Assembly (NCBI RefSeq): GCF_003058265.1
Contig: NZ_QBUK01000003.1
Span: 310,001-374,000, forward strand
Reading direction: 5' to 3'
Length of the DNA: 64,000 nt
DNA from: Flagellimonas amoyensis
GTDB lineage: Bacteria; Bacteroidota; Bacteroidia; Flavobacteriales; Flavobacteriaceae
This document shows, one piece after another, positions 16,679-26,666 of this stretch. The translations under genes and the position numbers were made by a program. Each line of letters begins with the position of its first letter. Position 1 is the first letter of the stretch. The notes under the pieces were generated by a model, which was not told the origin of the DNA, ran no database searches, and saw only the letters and a program-made list of their open reading frames with translations.

Positions 16679-18421
16679 TTATTCAGCCTTTTTCTTTTTT
16701 CGCTTTCGGAAGAAATCAAAAACAAACCATCCAACCAACAAGATCAGAAAATATTTGAGGTAGGAAACAGGTTCCCCGCTACCGCCCACAGTGGTGAAGA
16801 CACGCTCCCATCTGGGTTTCCAATTGGCGATGCCTTCCGTGAAATTGTCAAAGCTCATCCAAAGAAAGACAGGTTTGCCCACAATATGGTCTGCAGGGAC
16901 ATAGCCCCAGGTTCTACTATCCTCGGAGTGGTCACGATTGTCCCCCATCATCCAGTAATAATCCTGTCTGAAGGTATAAGAAGTGGCTTCTTGTCCATTG
17001 ATCAGCACTTTCCCTCCTGTGACCTCGACATCGTTGTGCTCGTAATCCCTGATAATTTTTTTGTACAAGGGAATCGTCCTGGAATTGATTTCCACCGTGG
17101 TTCCCGCTTTTGGAATGTAAATAGGTCCAAAATTGTCATTGTTCCACGGATAGAGGTTGGGTTTTTGCGGAAAGGAGCCGCCGTAAACACCTTTGGGGTC
17201 CAGTGTCATCACTACGGAATCAATGGCTGGGTTTTGACGCAATTTTTCCACCATTTCGGTAGTCATATTGGCAATTCGGGAAAGGGGCTTCTCCTCGGTC
17301 AGGGAAAGCCTTGATTGTCGGATGACTTCTGTTGGGATTCCCTTTTCTTCAGTGATCAGCTCTATTTTTCCATCTTTAGTACGATTGGCTCCCATGGCAT
17401 AAGGGGCCAGGGCATTGTACTGTGCTTCGCTTATGGTCGTGGCAATATACTTTCGCAAATAGTCCGATGCATCCACTTCTTCCAAATAACGGCTGGATAC
17501 GCCATTTTTGGCATATATTTCATAATTGTACATGGGTTTGGCCCTGTCCGAAAGCTGTAGTTTTTTTCCATTGATGTGTACAAAGCCATCAACCACGGAA
17601 AGGGAATCCCCTGGGGTGCCCACACAACGTTTTACGTAATTGGATTTTTTGTCGATGGGCTTTTTGACGGCCTTTTCGGCCCTGAAAAATTGGTACAGGG
17701 TATCCGAGGGCAGACTAAAGACCACAATATCGTTCTTCTTCACTTCTTCAAAACCGGGCAATCGCATGTAGGGCAATTGCAGTTTGTTGATCCAGGAAGT
17801 CTTGGCGGTCTCGGGGTCCACATCGGCCAAGTAAGACCTTGTCTTGAGAACGGGAAGTGTATCGTGTACCATTGGGGCGGCCAAGGTGGTCATGGGCACT
17901 CGGGCACCGTAATGGAACTTGCTCACAAAAAGGAAGTCCCCGACCCGGAGGGTGCGCTCCAATGATCCCGTCGGAATCACATAAGGCTGGATGAAATAGG
18001 TGTGCACCAAGGTTGCGGCCACAATGGCAAAGACAATGGAACTGACCCATTCGCCCAGACCGGTTTTGGGCTTCAGGCTACGGTCTTCGATGTAGGTGAC
18101 ATTTTCAGCGTAATTGATGTAGTAGATGTAGAATCCAAGCGTGAGGATCACCAACCAAGTGTGCAGCAAGGAATTCTTGCCAAAACTTCGGATGGTCTCC
18201 ACCCAAACCACGGGGAACATCAATAAATTGATGATGGGGATGAACAACAAGATGACCCACCACTTGGGCCTGTTGATGATCTTCATCAATACGATCCCGT
18301 TATACACGGGAATGGCGGCTTCCCAAGCCTTTCGTCCTGCTTTTACATATAGTTTCCAAGTACCCAAAAAATGGATGATCTGGATGATCAAGATAAAAAT
18401 GATCCACTGTGTACCGTCCAT
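16679..18421 (-). CDS. lepB: Signal peptidase I, large Bacteroidota form
   Basis: A 580-residue leader peptidase. Residues 1-110 hold several membrane helices, then the anchor helix at about 125-145 leads to the catalytic Ser153 in IPTGSLERTL. The lysine general base is Lys264 in YVKRCVGTPGD. The C-terminal box MMGDNRDHSEDSRTWGYVP is near 505-525, and a final membrane helix ends in KKRKKKK-type charge. At 580 residues it is much longer than E. coli LepB (324), because of the N-terminal helices and a roughly 230-residue insertion between the lysine motif and the GDNRDHS box. It lies in the operon 48 bp after dapB. Confidence 0.95.
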   Translation of the reverse strand: MDGTQWIIFILIIQIIHFLGTWKLYVKAGRKAWEAAIPVYNGIVLMKIINRPKWWVILLFIPIINLLMFPVVWVETIRSFGKNSLLHTWLVILTLGFYIYYINYAENVTYIEDRSLKPKTGLGEWVSSIVFAIVAATLVHTYFIQPYVIPTGSLERTLRVGDFLFVSKFHYGARVPMTTLAAPMVHDTLPVLKTRSYLADVDPETAKTSWINKLQLPYMRLPGFEEVKKNDIVVFSLPSDTLYQFFRAEKAVKKPIDKKSNYVKRCVGTPGDSLSVVDGFVHINGKKLQLSDRAKPMYNYEIYAKNGVSSRYLEEVDASDYLRKYIATTISEAQYNALAPYAMGANRTKDGKIELITEEKGIPTEVIRQSRLSLTEEKPLSRIANMTTEMVEKLRQNPAIDSVVMTLDPKGVYGGSFPQKPNLYPWNNDNFGPIYIPKAGTTVEINSRTIPLYKKIIRDYEHNDVEVTGGKVLINGQEATSYTFRQDYYWMMGDNRDHSEDSRTWGYVPADHIVGKPVFLWMSFDNFTEGIANWKPRWERVFTTVGGSGEPVSYLKYFLILLVGWFVFDFFRKRKKKKAE

Positions 18422-18469
18422 ATAAAGTTTTCTTTGTTAGACTAAATGCCTAAATTGTTGTTACGTTTT

Positions 18470-19171
18470 TTAGCTTAGGTTTAACACGTCCTTCATGGAA
18501 AAGACACCTGTTTTACCTTGGATCCATTCCGCTGCGATCACGGCCCCAAGGGCAAAACCCTGTCTATTGTGTGCCGTGTGCTTTATCTCGATGCTGTCCA
18601 CATCACTTTCGTAGCAGATGCTATGGGTGCCGGGCACCATGCCTTCCCGTATTGATGTTATGGGAATGGTTGTATCACCTGCGGTGTCCAGTTTCCAATC
18701 CCTGTACGAAGAGTTCCCAATGATCCCTTCCGCCAAGGTGATGGCGGTCCCGCTGGGTGCATCCAGTTTTTGGGTATGGTGGATCTCCTCCATGGAAACC
18801 TTGTACTGCTCCAATTGGGCCATCATTTTGGCCAAATACGAATTCAGTTCAAAAAAGATGTTCACGCCCAAACTGAAATTGGATGCGTAGATAAAGGCAC
18901 CTTTGTTTTCTGTGCACTGCTCCACGGCTTCATCGTAGCGGGACAACCATCCCGTGGTGCCACTGATGACCGGAACACCGTTTTTGAAACAGTTGGTGAT
19001 ATTTTCAAAGGCGGCATCGGGCGTACTGAAATCTATGGCAACGTCCATGGCGCCATAATCCACATCTGCCGTGCCGACGTCTATTTTTGCCACTATGGTA
19101 TGGCCCCTTTCTTGGGCGATCTGTTCAATCATCTTACCCATTTTGCCATAACCGAACAAAGCAATGTTCAT
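18470..19171 (-). CDS. dapB: 4-hydroxy-tetrahydrodipicolinate reductase
   Basis: A 233-residue NAD(P)H-dependent reductase of the diaminopimelate/lysine pathway, supplying peptidoglycan crosslinks. It has the nucleotide-binding GYGKMG near 8-13, the GTTGW loop and the catalytic EIHHTQKLDAPSGTA segment near 130-145. It is shorter than the E. coli enzyme (273), as is usual in Bacteroidota. It follows the DUF5683 gene by 3 bp and precedes lepB. Confidence 0.95.
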   Translation of the reverse strand: MNIALFGYGKMGKMIEQIAQERGHTIVAKIDVGTADVDYGAMDVAIDFSTPDAAFENITNCFKNGVPVISGTTGWLSRYDEAVEQCTENKGAFIYASNFSLGVNIFFELNSYLAKMMAQLEQYKVSMEEIHHTQKLDAPSGTAITLAEGIIGNSSYRDWKLDTAGDTTIPITSIREGMVPGTHSICYESDVDSIEIKHTAHNRQGFALGAVIAAEWIQGKTGVFSMKDVLNLS

Positions 19172-19174
19172 ACA

Positions 19175-19801
19175 CTAAAATTTTACGACCAAGGCCATTC
19201 CATAATTGGGCTGGTTGGTCACGGGGTTTACATCTATATAAGGTTGAAAATCAACCGCGAGATTGTCATCGACGTTATATTGTTTTAGGTGGGCGTCCAC
19301 ATTGGCGTCTATGATGTTAAAGGCATAGAGCGCAATGGTGATCACGAGGGCCAAGTCCCTATCTCTTTGGGTATTCTCCTGTGCTCCCTCCAAAGCCTCA
19401 TCGGAAATACGACCAAAAAATTCATCGTCGGTAAAGCCTGCCAATCGTCGCTTGAAGGCGTTTCTGGCTCTTTTGTATTCGGTGTTGTTATAGGAATACA
19501 CGTAGATTCCAGTGCCAATGGCACCCCAGACAATAGGGGCTTTCCAGTAGCGTTTGTTGTAGATCTGTCCAAGACCGGGAAGTACCGCCGAGTAGAATGC
19601 GGCTTTGCTGGGAGCAAGTGGATTCACGCTCTCCCTTTTGGTCACTTCCTCAAAAGTGATGCCTTCGCCTTCCATATTTTGGGCCAGGGAATCCACTTCT
19701 TGGGGTTGGGGTTCTTCCTTGCCTGTTTCCTCTTTTTCTTGGGAAAGACCAATGTGCAGAAACAACAAGGCAAAGAACAAAAAGAGGAGGTTTTTATTCA
19801 C
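19175..19801 (-). CDS. DUF5683 exported/membrane protein
   Basis: A 208-residue protein with a signal peptide (residues 1-20), an acidic Glu/Gln-rich linker (21-55), then the DUF5683 domain with LPGLGQIYNKRYWKAPIVWG near 73-92 and a membrane segment at about 88-103, followed by a second hydrophobic helix near 155-170. Function unknown. It overlaps the parB stop by 8 bp and sits 3 bp before dapB in the conserved parAB-DUF5683-dapB-lepB order. Confidence 0.87.
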   Translation of the reverse strand: MNKNLLFLFFALLFLHIGLSQEKEETGKEEPQPQEVDSLAQNMEGEGITFEEVTKRESVNPLAPSKAAFYSAVLPGLGQIYNKRYWKAPIVWGAIGTGIYVYSYNNTEYKRARNAFKRRLAGFTDDEFFGRISDEALEGAQENTQRDRDLALVITIALYAFNIIDANVDAHLKQYNVDDNLAVDFQPYIDVNPVTNQPNYGMALVVKF

Positions 19802-20702
19802 CTGTCAACAATTTTTTTATTCGCTTGAATTCCTCTTCAGAGTGGAAAGGAATCACAATCTTGCCCTTTCCGTTGCTGGAGGCGGAAATGTCCACTTTTG
19901 CGGAAAGGTGTTCTTTGATGGCTTCAATGCTTTTGGATACAAATCCGGGAACATCCTTGCTGCCTTTTTTCTTCGGTGCCCCCGTTTGGCTTTCGGGCTC
20001 CTTGTAGGCTTTCACCAATTGTTCTGTATCGCGGACGGAAAGGCCATCGGAAACAATTTTTTCGTAGATGGAGATCTGGTCCTTTTTCTTGTCGATGTTG
20101 ATGAGCGCCCTACCGTGTCCCATGCTGATGAACCCGTCCCTCATCCCTGTTTGGATGATGGGGTCCAGTTTCAACAGACGAAGGTAATTGGTGATGGTGG
20201 AACGTTTTTTTCCTACACGATCGCTCAGTTTTTCTTGGGTAATCTGGATCTCATCGATCAGTCGCTGATAGGAAAGTGCTATTTCAATGGGGTCAAGGTC
20301 TTGCCTCTGGATGTTTTCCACCAAGGCCATTTCCAAGGATTCTTGATCGTTGGCGATGCGGATGTAGGCAGGAATGGTCTCCAGTCCGACCAGTTTGGAG
20401 GCACGGTACCTTCTCTCCCCGGATACCAGCTGGAATTTGTTGAAATCCAGTTTTCTAACGGTGATGGGTTGGATGATGCCCAATTCCCGAATGGAACTGG
20501 CCAATTCCTCAAGAGCTTCATCGTTGAAGTTGGATCGGGGCTGGAACGGGTTCATCTCTATGGATTCGATGTCCAGTTCCACCACATTTCCTATCACCTT
20601 GTCCGCATTTTTGTCCGAAACGGATTGGATATCGTTCTCGGGATCTTTCAATAGGGCGGACAGGCCTCTTCCCAAAGCCTGCTTTTTAGTTGCTTTCGCC
20701 AT
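19794..20702 (-). CDS. parB: Chromosome-partitioning protein ParB
   Basis: A 302-residue ParB/Spo0J protein that binds parS and spreads as a CTP-dependent clamp. It starts KKQALGRGLSALL, typical of chromosomal ParB. The CTP-binding motif is GERRYRASKLVGL near 114-126, and the ENIQRQDLDPIEIALSYQRL region leads into the HTH (LSDRVGKKRSTITNYLRLL). The C-terminal dimerisation end is near 270-302. It starts the base after the parA stop. I saw no clear parS site in the window. Confidence 0.96.
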   Translation of the reverse strand: MAKATKKQALGRGLSALLKDPENDIQSVSDKNADKVIGNVVELDIESIEMNPFQPRSNFNDEALEELASSIRELGIIQPITVRKLDFNKFQLVSGERRYRASKLVGLETIPAYIRIANDQESLEMALVENIQRQDLDPIEIALSYQRLIDEIQITQEKLSDRVGKKRSTITNYLRLLKLDPIIQTGMRDGFISMGHGRALINIDKKKDQISIYEKIVSDGLSVRDTEQLVKAYKEPESQTGAPKKKGSKDVPGFVSKSIEAIKEHLSAKVDISASSNGKGKIVIPFHSEEEFKRIKKLLTGE

Positions 20703-21476
20703 TTAAACTTTCTCCTTGTTTTTCTTCAAAATTTCATTGGCCAAGTTAAGGTAATTGGAGGCACCTTTGCTGCTGGCATCATATTTTATGATGCTCTCTC
20801 CATAACTTGGGGCTTCACTCAGTCTCACATTTCTTTGGATGATGGTGTCGAACACCATATCGGCAAAATGTTTTTTCACTTCTTCCACAACTTGGTTGGA
20901 CAAGCGGAGCCTGGAATCGTACATGGTCAGTAGCATACCCTCGATGTCCAGGTCGTTGTTATGTATTTTTTGTACGCTTTTTACGGTATTCAACAGCTTA
21001 CCAAGACCTTCCAGCGCAAAATATTCGCATTGGATGGGAATCATGACAGAATCTGCCGCAGTAAGGGCATTCAGGGTCAAAAGGCCCAGGGATGGGGCAC
21101 AATCGATCAAGACAAAATCATATCGGTCACCAAGGTCCTTTAGGGCTTCTTTCATCATGTATTCCCTATTGTCCTTGTCCACCAGTTCTATTTCGATGGC
21201 CACAAGGTCAATGTGTGCGGGAACTAGATCTACATTGGGGGAATCTGTCTGGATGATGACCTCGTCCACGCTCATGGTATGTTCCAAAAGTTGGTAGGTG
21301 CCATATTCCACGGAATCCACATCGATGCCAAGGCCAGATGTTGCATTGGCCTGGGGGTCGGCGTCGATCAACAATACTTTCTTTTCCAATACGCCAAGGG
21401 AGGCTGCAAGGTTTACCGTAGTGGTCGTTTTGCCCACACCGCCCTTTTGGTTCGCGATAGCAATAATCTTGCCCAT
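20703..21476 (-). CDS. parA: Chromosome-partitioning ATPase ParA/Soj
   Basis: A 257-residue ParA with the deviant Walker A KGGVGKTTT near 10-18, VLLIDADPQANAT near 34-46 and FVLIDCAPSLGLLT near 120-133. It segregates the replicated origin with ParB. It is the first gene of a seven-gene minus-strand operon down to DUF6122 at 15728. The upstream 130 bp (21477-21609) holds no good TAnnTTTG box that I could identify. Confidence 0.97.
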   Translation of the reverse strand: MGKIIAIANQKGGVGKTTTTVNLAASLGVLEKKVLLIDADPQANATSGLGIDVDSVEYGTYQLLEHTMSVDEVIIQTDSPNVDLVPAHIDLVAIEIELVDKDNREYMMKEALKDLGDRYDFVLIDCAPSLGLLTLNALTAADSVMIPIQCEYFALEGLGKLLNTVKSVQKIHNNDLDIEGMLLTMYDSRLRLSNQVVEEVKKHFADMVFDTIIQRNVRLSEAPSYGESIIKYDASSKGASNYLNLANEILKKNKEKV

Positions 21477-21609
21477 TTCATAGTAAGTTAGGTGCTAAAA
21501 ATACGATTATTTAAGATGCCAGAAAATGTATTTTGTTAACAAGGGGTGAATAACGGCCGCTTTGGGCGTTAAAGAAAGTTAAAGTTATCTGTATTAGATC
21601 GTTAAGCCA

Positions 21610-23697
21610 TTAGCCCATCAAAATGTTGAGTATTTCAATGGCGGCATCACTGATCTTGGTGCCCGGCCCGAACACCGCTACGGCGCCATGTTCCAGTAGG
21701 TGTGCGTAATCCTGTTTGGGGACAACACCGCCCACGATCACCATAATATCCTCCCTTCCCATTTTTTTGAGTTCTTGGACCACTTCCGGTACCAAGGTCT
21801 TATGGCCTCCGGCCAAGGAGGAGATGCCAAGTACATGCACGTCGTTTTCCACAGCTTGTTTGGCCACTTCCGAAGGGGTCTGGAACAAGGGGCCTATATC
21901 CACATCAAAACCGAGGTCGGCATAGCCTGTGGCCACCACCTTTGCCCCGCGATCATGTCCGTCCTGACCCATTTTGGCCACCATGATCCTGGGGCGACGG
22001 CCTTCCTTAACGGCAAATTCATCGGCCATTTTTCGGGCCTTTTCAAAGCTTTCGTCGTTCTTGATTTCTTTGGAATACACTCCGGAAAAGGATTGGATTT
22101 TTGCTTTGTAGCGTCCAAAGGCACTCTCCATGGCATCACTGATCTCGCCCAGCGTAGCACGTTCTTTGGCCGCTTCCACTGCTAAAGCTAACAAATTTTC
22201 ACGGTCGGTCTCCTGTTGCACTGCTTTTTTTGCCGCGGTCCTTATGTTTTCCAAGGCTTTTTCGACCGAAGCGGTATTTCTGGTGGATTTGATGTGTTGC
22301 AGACGCTCCATCTGCTGCTTGCGGACCTTTACATTGTCCACTTCCAGAATTTGGAGCTCGTCCTCATTCTCCAATTTGTATTTGTTCACGCCCACAATAA
22401 TGTCCTGTCCGCTGTCTATCCGGGCCTGCTTTTTGGCTGCTGCCTCCTCAATGCGCATTTTGGGGATACCCTCCTCGATGGCCTTGGTCATTCCGCCCAG
22501 TTTTTCAATTTCCGTGATGAGTTCCCAGGCCTCTTTGGCGATTTCTTGGGTCAATTTTTCAACGAGATGGCTACCGGCCCAAGGGTCCACAGTTCTTGTG
22601 ATATGGGTTTCAAGCTGAAGATAGATCTGTGTGTTCCGTGCAATACGTGCAGAAAAATCTGTGGGAAGGGCAATGGCCTCGTCCAACGCATTGGTGTGTA
22701 AGCTCTGTGTTCCGCCCAAGGCCGCTGCCATGGCCTCAATGGTGGTCCTTGCCACATTGTTGAAGGGGTCTTGCTCGGTCAAGCTCCATCCACTGGTCTG
22801 GCTGTGGGTACGCAGCATGGACGATTTTTCATTTTTCGGCCCAAATTGCTGTACCAGCTTGGCCCAGAGCATGCGACCTGCACGCATTTTGGCAATTTCC
22901 GTGAAATGGTTCATCCCAATCCCCCAGAAAAAGGAAAGTCGGGGGGCAAAATCGTCTATTTTCATGCCGGCCTTGATTCCGGTCCGGATGTATTCGACCC
23001 CATCGGCCAAGGTGTAGGCCAGCTCCATGGCTGCAGGCGCACCTGCTTCGTGCATGTGGTAGCCAGAAATGCTGATACTGTTGAACTTCGGCATATGTTT
23101 GCTGGTGAACTCGAAAATGTCGGCCACCAACTGCATCGAGGGCGTGGGGGGGTAGATGTAGGTGTTCCGTACCATGAACTCCTTCAAAATATCGTTTTGG
23201 ATGGTCCCTGAAAGTTTTTCCATGGGCACGCCCTGTTCCAGTGCCGCCACAATGTAGAAGGCCATAATGGGAATCACGGCGCCGTTCATGGTCATGGAAA
23301 CGGACATTTGGTCCAACGGAATGCCGTCGAAGAGAATTTTCATGTCTTCCACCGAATCTATGGCGACCCCAGCCTTGCCCACATCCCCGACAACACGTTC
23401 ATTGTCAGAATCATATCCACGATGGGTCGGGAGGTCAAAGGCAACGGAAAGTCCTTTTTGCCCTGCCTCCAAGTTTCTGCGGTAGAAGGCATTGCTCTCT
23501 TCGGCAGTGGAAAATCCGGCATATTGACGGATGGTCCATGGTCTGCTCACGTACATGGTGGAGTAGGGACCCCGAAGGAAGGGAGAGATGCCGGCAGCGA
23601 AGTTGGCATGCCTATAGTTATGGGTTATGGGTTTTGAATTATGAGTTTCACCCAACTCTGAACTCAATTCCAAATGTTGAAGGTCCTTTCTACTCAT
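21610..23697 (-). CDS. mutB: Methylmalonyl-CoA mutase, large catalytic subunit
   Basis: A 695-residue B12-dependent mutase interconverting methylmalonyl-CoA and succinyl-CoA. The TIM-barrel domain starts near [15 protein letters not shown], and contains [19 protein letters not shown] and [11 protein letters not shown]. The C-terminal cobalamin domain has the DxHxxG ligand motif in [16 protein letters not shown] start at 23697 (MSRKDLQHL), 8 bp inside the end of mutA; an upstream in-frame Met at 23754 lies within mutA. The linker at residues 12-28 is encoded by an unusual repeat-like segment (see 23614-23664). Confidence 0.95.
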   Translation of the reverse strand: MSRKDLQHLELSSELGETHNSKPITHNYRHANFAAGISPFLRGPYSTMYVSRPWTIRQYAGFSTAEESNAFYRRNLEAGQKGLSVAFDLPTHRGYDSDNERVVGDVGKAGVAIDSVEDMKILFDGIPLDQMSVSMTMNGAVIPIMAFYIVAALEQGVPMEKLSGTIQNDILKEFMVRNTYIYPPTPSMQLVADIFEFTSKHMPKFNSISISGYHMHEAGAPAAMELAYTLADGVEYIRTGIKAGMKIDDFAPRLSFFWGIGMNHFTEIAKMRAGRMLWAKLVQQFGPKNEKSSMLRTHSQTSGWSLTEQDPFNNVARTTIEAMAAALGGTQSLHTNALDEAIALPTDFSARIARNTQIYLQLETHITRTVDPWAGSHLVEKLTQEIAKEAWELITEIEKLGGMTKAIEEGIPKMRIEEAAAKKQARIDSGQDIIVGVNKYKLENEDELQILEVDNVKVRKQQMERLQHIKSTRNTASVEKALENIRTAAKKAVQQETDRENLLALAVEAAKERATLGEISDAMESAFGRYKAKIQSFSGVYSKEIKNDESFEKARKMADEFAVKEGRRPRIMVAKMGQDGHDRGAKVVATGYADLGFDVDIGPLFQTPSEVAKQAVENDVHVLGISSLAGGHKTLVPEVVQELKKMGREDIMVIVGGVVPKQDYAHLLEHGAVAVFGPGTKISDAAIEILNILMG
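23614..23664 (-). repeat. Repeat-like insertion in frame within mutB
   Basis: This stretch encodes the low-complexity linker [15 protein letters not shown]. Its DNA holds an imperfect inverted pair (GAATTGAGTTC just upstream and GAAACTCATAATTC within) and tandem CCCATAA units, a style seen in intergenic repeats of flavobacteria. The frame is kept. Confidence 0.45.
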
Positions 23698-25069
23698 TGT
23701 CCAATCTTTTTTGTTCGATAGCTTCGGCCAATCTTTTTTCAATGATGGGTTCAATGATAGTTTTTCGGGACTGTGTCTTCACAAAGGGATACAGCTCCAG
23801 ATCATCTTTCATACGATCTTGGGGGTTCTGGTATTTGTTCGTTCCCAATGATATAATCTTCCCCTCATCAAAAAGCTGTTGTTCCTTTGCGGCACTTTCC
23901 TTGATTTTTTGCTGTATGGTCCCTTTTTTCAAGGCGTCCAAAAATCCCCCTGAAGCCTCTATCTGTTTGAAGAGCGTCAAGGCCTTTTCTGCCAGTTGTT
24001 GGGTCAACGATTCGATGTAGTAAGCTCCTTCCGACGCATTTGAAGTACTGTCAAAATAACTCTCCTCTTTCAGTAACAACAATTGGTTTCGGGCCAAACG
24101 GCTGCCAAACTCATTGTCCTTGTGGTAAATGGCATCATAGGGAAGGTTGCATATCGTATCGGCACCGCCCAGTACGGCAGACATGCATTCGGAAGTGGTA
24201 CGGAGCATGTTCACGTTATAATCATATAGGGTCTTGTTCCGTTTGGTGGGCACGGCAAGGATATGGCAGTCATTTTTTAAACCGTATGCAACAGCCAACG
24301 TGTTCCAGAGCCAACGCAATGCCTTCAATTTTGCTATTTCAAAGAAATAGTTGCCGTCCACGGCCACTTTGAACACGATTGGAAAAGACTCTTCAACTGC
24401 TCCCGATGGGACAAAATGGTTCAGGTACTCATGGGCATGGGCCAACCCATAGGCCAGTTGCTGAATCCGGTTCGCTCCAGCATTTTGGTAATGGGAAACA
24501 TCGACGCCCACTATCGGAATGTTGCCCAATGCGTTGATTTCCCCGACCAGTTCATGGTCTTTTTCCAGATTGTGGTACCAGTTTCCATCTTTGGTCAAAT
24601 GCCCGATGATGTCCAAGTTGAGAAATATATTCGCTTTTTGGCCACCGGTGACGGACAATAGCCGTTTGATGGGTTCCACGTCCAAAAACCCGAAATTGAA
24701 ATGGACCGGGGTCTTTTCCAAATCGATATGGGCAAGCAGGACCGAGAAATCTGTTTTTGGGTCGGGAATGGTAAAGATCAAGCTGCCAGCTCCCTTTTTG
24801 AGGGCATCCAAGGCCTTTGCATTCGCTTTTTTGGGGTCTCCGGCATAGACGTTCTCTGCAATTTGCCACGTATGGCCTTCGGGTAGGGCAAAGGTCTTGG
24901 TGCTTTCCATGTCCTCCGAGTGGTAGAAGGGCTTTACCTTGATGCCCTCCAACGATTCCCAGACGAGGGTGTCGTTATAGTCTGCCCCTTTTAGGTCATA
25001 TTGGATCTTCTGTTTCCACTGTTTGGCGGAAATTTCGGGAAATTCATCAAATAGGCCACTGTCAGTCAT
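23690..25069 (-). CDS. mutA: Methylmalonyl-CoA mutase, small subunit
   Basis: A 459-residue subunit resembling the mutase barrel domain ([20 protein letters not shown] start; [24 protein letters not shown] near 285-310). It lacks the DxHxxG cobalamin domain present in mutB, so the active site and cofactor belong to mutB and this chain is structural, as in known heterodimeric mutases. Its start overlaps the ftsB/divIC stop by 8 bp (ATGACTGA) and its end overlaps the mutB start by 8 bp. Confidence 0.93.
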   Translation of the reverse strand: MTDSGLFDEFPEISAKQWKQKIQYDLKGADYNDTLVWESLEGIKVKPFYHSEDMESTKTFALPEGHTWQIAENVYAGDPKKANAKALDALKKGAGSLIFTIPDPKTDFSVLLAHIDLEKTPVHFNFGFLDVEPIKRLLSVTGGQKANIFLNLDIIGHLTKDGNWYHNLEKDHELVGEINALGNIPIVGVDVSHYQNAGANRIQQLAYGLAHAHEYLNHFVPSGAVEESFPIVFKVAVDGNYFFEIAKLKALRWLWNTLAVAYGLKNDCHILAVPTKRNKTLYDYNVNMLRTTSECMSAVLGGADTICNLPYDAIYHKDNEFGSRLARNQLLLLKEESYFDSTSNASEGAYYIESLTQQLAEKALTLFKQIEASGGFLDALKKGTIQQKIKESAAKEQQLFDEGKIISLGTNKYQNPQDRMKDDLELYPFVKTQSRKTIIEPIIEKRLAEAIEQKRLDNE

Positions 25070-25394
25070 CTTGTTTGTTTTTCAAACTGTCCTCGTACTC
25101 GATAAGGAAGATTTCCTCTTTTTCCTTTTTCATGTAATATTTTTCGCGGGCCAGTTTTTCCAATTCATTTTTGTCCGACATCTTTTCAAGGATCTCCTTG
25201 TCCTTTGCAATTTCATCTTTCAGGAAATCCTTCTGTTTTTCCAGTTTCTTGATCTCGTTCCGCAGCTCCATGTGGATCAATAGGGAGTTGGTGTCGAAAA
25301 AGGCCATCCATATCACAAAAATGGTCAGTACCAAAATATACGTATTGGTAAAGACTTTGAACCATTTTTTCTGCTTTAATTCCTTCAGGCCCAT
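25062..25394 (-). CDS. FtsB/DivIC-family septum protein
   Basis: A 110-residue bitopic membrane protein: short basic cytoplasmic start, membrane segment at about 17-34, then a coiled coil at about 40-75 (MELRNEIKKLEKQKDFLKDE) and a charged end containing LAREKYYMKKEKEEIF, the conserved FtsB/DivIC pattern. It should belong to the FtsQLB complex that activates septal peptidoglycan synthesis. It lies 2 bp after udk and overlaps mutA by 8 bp, so a division gene is in a metabolic operon. Confidence 0.88.
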   Translation of the reverse strand: MGLKELKQKKWFKVFTNTYILVLTIFVIWMAFFDTNSLLIHMELRNEIKKLEKQKDFLKDEIAKDKEILEKMSDKNELEKLAREKYYMKKEKEEIFLIEYEDSLKNKQDD

Positions 25395-25396
25395 GG

Positions 25397-26005
25397 CTAT
25401 GCCAGTTTATTGTTGATGATGGTCCGTACAATATCCACGGCCACCGTGTTGTAGTGGTTGTTCGGGATGATGATGTCCGCAAACTCCTTGGAAGGTTCAA
25501 TGAACTGTTCGTGCATGGGCTTTACGGCGGTCTGGTAGCGGGTGAGCACCTTGTCCAGGTCGTGCCCCCGTTCCCTGATGTCGCGCTGCAACCTGCGGAT
25601 CAACCGCTCATCGGAGTCGGCATGCACAAATATTTTGATGTCGAACAGATCGCGAAGTTTTGGATTGCTCAACACCAAAATGCCCTCTACGATCATCACC
25701 TTTCGGGGCGGGGTGGGTACGGTCTCTTCCAAACGTGTTTCCTCCACAAAGGAATATACCGGCATCTGAATGGTCTTGCCTTCCCTCAACTGCATCATAT
25801 GGGAGATCAAAAGGTCAAAATCAATGGAGTTCGGATGGTCAAAATTGACCTTTCCCCGCTCCTTTCGTTCCATATGGGAAAGGTCTTTGTAATACGAGTC
25901 CTGCGAAATGACACCTACCTCATTTTTAGGAAGTTGGTCAACAATTTGATTGACCACTGTCGTTTTTCCACACCCGGTGCCCCCGGCAATCCCTAAGATC
26001 AGCAT
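25397..26005 (-). CDS. udk: Uridine kinase
   Basis: A 202-residue P-loop kinase that phosphorylates uridine and cytidine in pyrimidine salvage. The P-loop GGTGCGKT is near residues 8-15; other visible motifs are DSYYKDLSHM, NFDHPNSIDFDLL and the LID region DERLIRRLQRDIRERGHD. I start at 26005 (MLILGIAGG); a Met ten codons upstream adds only residues outside the fold. It heads the operon udk-ftsB-mutA-mutB. Confidence 0.94.
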   Translation of the reverse strand: MLILGIAGGTGCGKTTVVNQIVDQLPKNEVGVISQDSYYKDLSHMERKERGKVNFDHPNSIDFDLLISHMMQLREGKTIQMPVYSFVEETRLEETVPTPPRKVMIVEGILVLSNPKLRDLFDIKIFVHADSDERLIRRLQRDIRERGHDLDKVLTRYQTAVKPMHEQFIEPSKEFADIIIPNNHYNTVAVDIVRTIINNKLA

Positions 26006-26022
26006 ACGAACCAATTTAGCCC

Positions 26023-26030
26023 CAAAAATA
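26023..26030 (-). promoter_or_regulatory. Putative -7 box of the udk operon
   Basis: TATTTTTG on the minus strand matches TAnnTTTG and ends 17 nt before the udk ATG at 26005. No TTG at standard spacing is visible. Confidence 0.45.
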
Positions 26031-26180
26031 AACATTTGAATATATCTGTTGCCATCCTATCGTTCCCAAGCGGGTAAAATGATGTCCATCCGCAGATCAT
26101 AACAATAGGATAACCGGAATGTCTTGTGCAATTCCAAACCATTACCCTTATATTTATCCAACTAACCAAAGAAAGTCGCT

Positions 26181-26666
26181 ATGGACAGTTCGTACTCGGT
26201 AAAGGTGGGCGAGAATGTTGATTTTGCGTTCTCCCATGAACAAATTGCCGCATTGGATTTGATCAAAACGGGGAAAACTAGCTTTCATTTGCTCCATAAA
26301 GGGCAATCCTACACCATCGAAATCTTGCAATCCAATTACAATGAGGGCACCTATACCATTTCAGTCAACGGAAATGAATACACGGCATCCATCCACACGC
26401 CATTGGATGAACTCATTCTGAAAATGGGTTTTGCTACCAACGGGGCCAAGAACATCGACTCCATTTCCGCGCCCATGCCCGGCCTCATCTTGGATATTTT
26501 GGTAAAAGTAGGGCAAGAGGTGGATGAAGAAGATCAACTGTTGGTCTTGGAAGCCATGAAGATGGAAAACATCATCACTTCGCCGAGAAAGGGAGTGGTG
26601 AAACAGGTGGCCGTGAAGCAAGGTGATACGGTTGATAAAAAACAATTGTTGATAGCGTTTGAATGA
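26181..26666 (+). CDS. Biotin carboxyl carrier subunit of acyl-CoA carboxylase
   Basis: A 161-residue protein with a biotinyl domain in its last 75 residues: ISAPMPGLILDILVKVGQEV, then the biotin-accepting lysine in VLEAMKMENII and KGVVKQVAVKQGDTV. The N-terminal half is the linker domain seen in separate carrier subunits of propionyl/acyl-CoA carboxylases. It overlaps the biotin carboxylase gene by 3 bp, forming a three-gene carboxylase operon opposite to the mutase operon. Confidence 0.92.
   Translation: MDSSYSVKVGENVDFAFSHEQIAALDLIKTGKTSFHLLHKGQSYTIEILQSNYNEGTYTISVNGNEYTASIHTPLDELILKMGFATNGAKNIDSISAPMPGLILDILVKVGQEVDEEDQLLVLEAMKMENIITSPRKGVVKQVAVKQGDTVDKKQLLIAFE

Noticed and set aside
19605-20654. 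349-codon plus-strand frame over parB
   Set aside because: Antisense shadow of parB and DUF5683; low-complexity hydrophobic translation.
19794-21476. Search for a parS site near parAB
   Set aside because: No clear TGTTNCACGTGNAACA-like 16-mer was found in or around the par genes.
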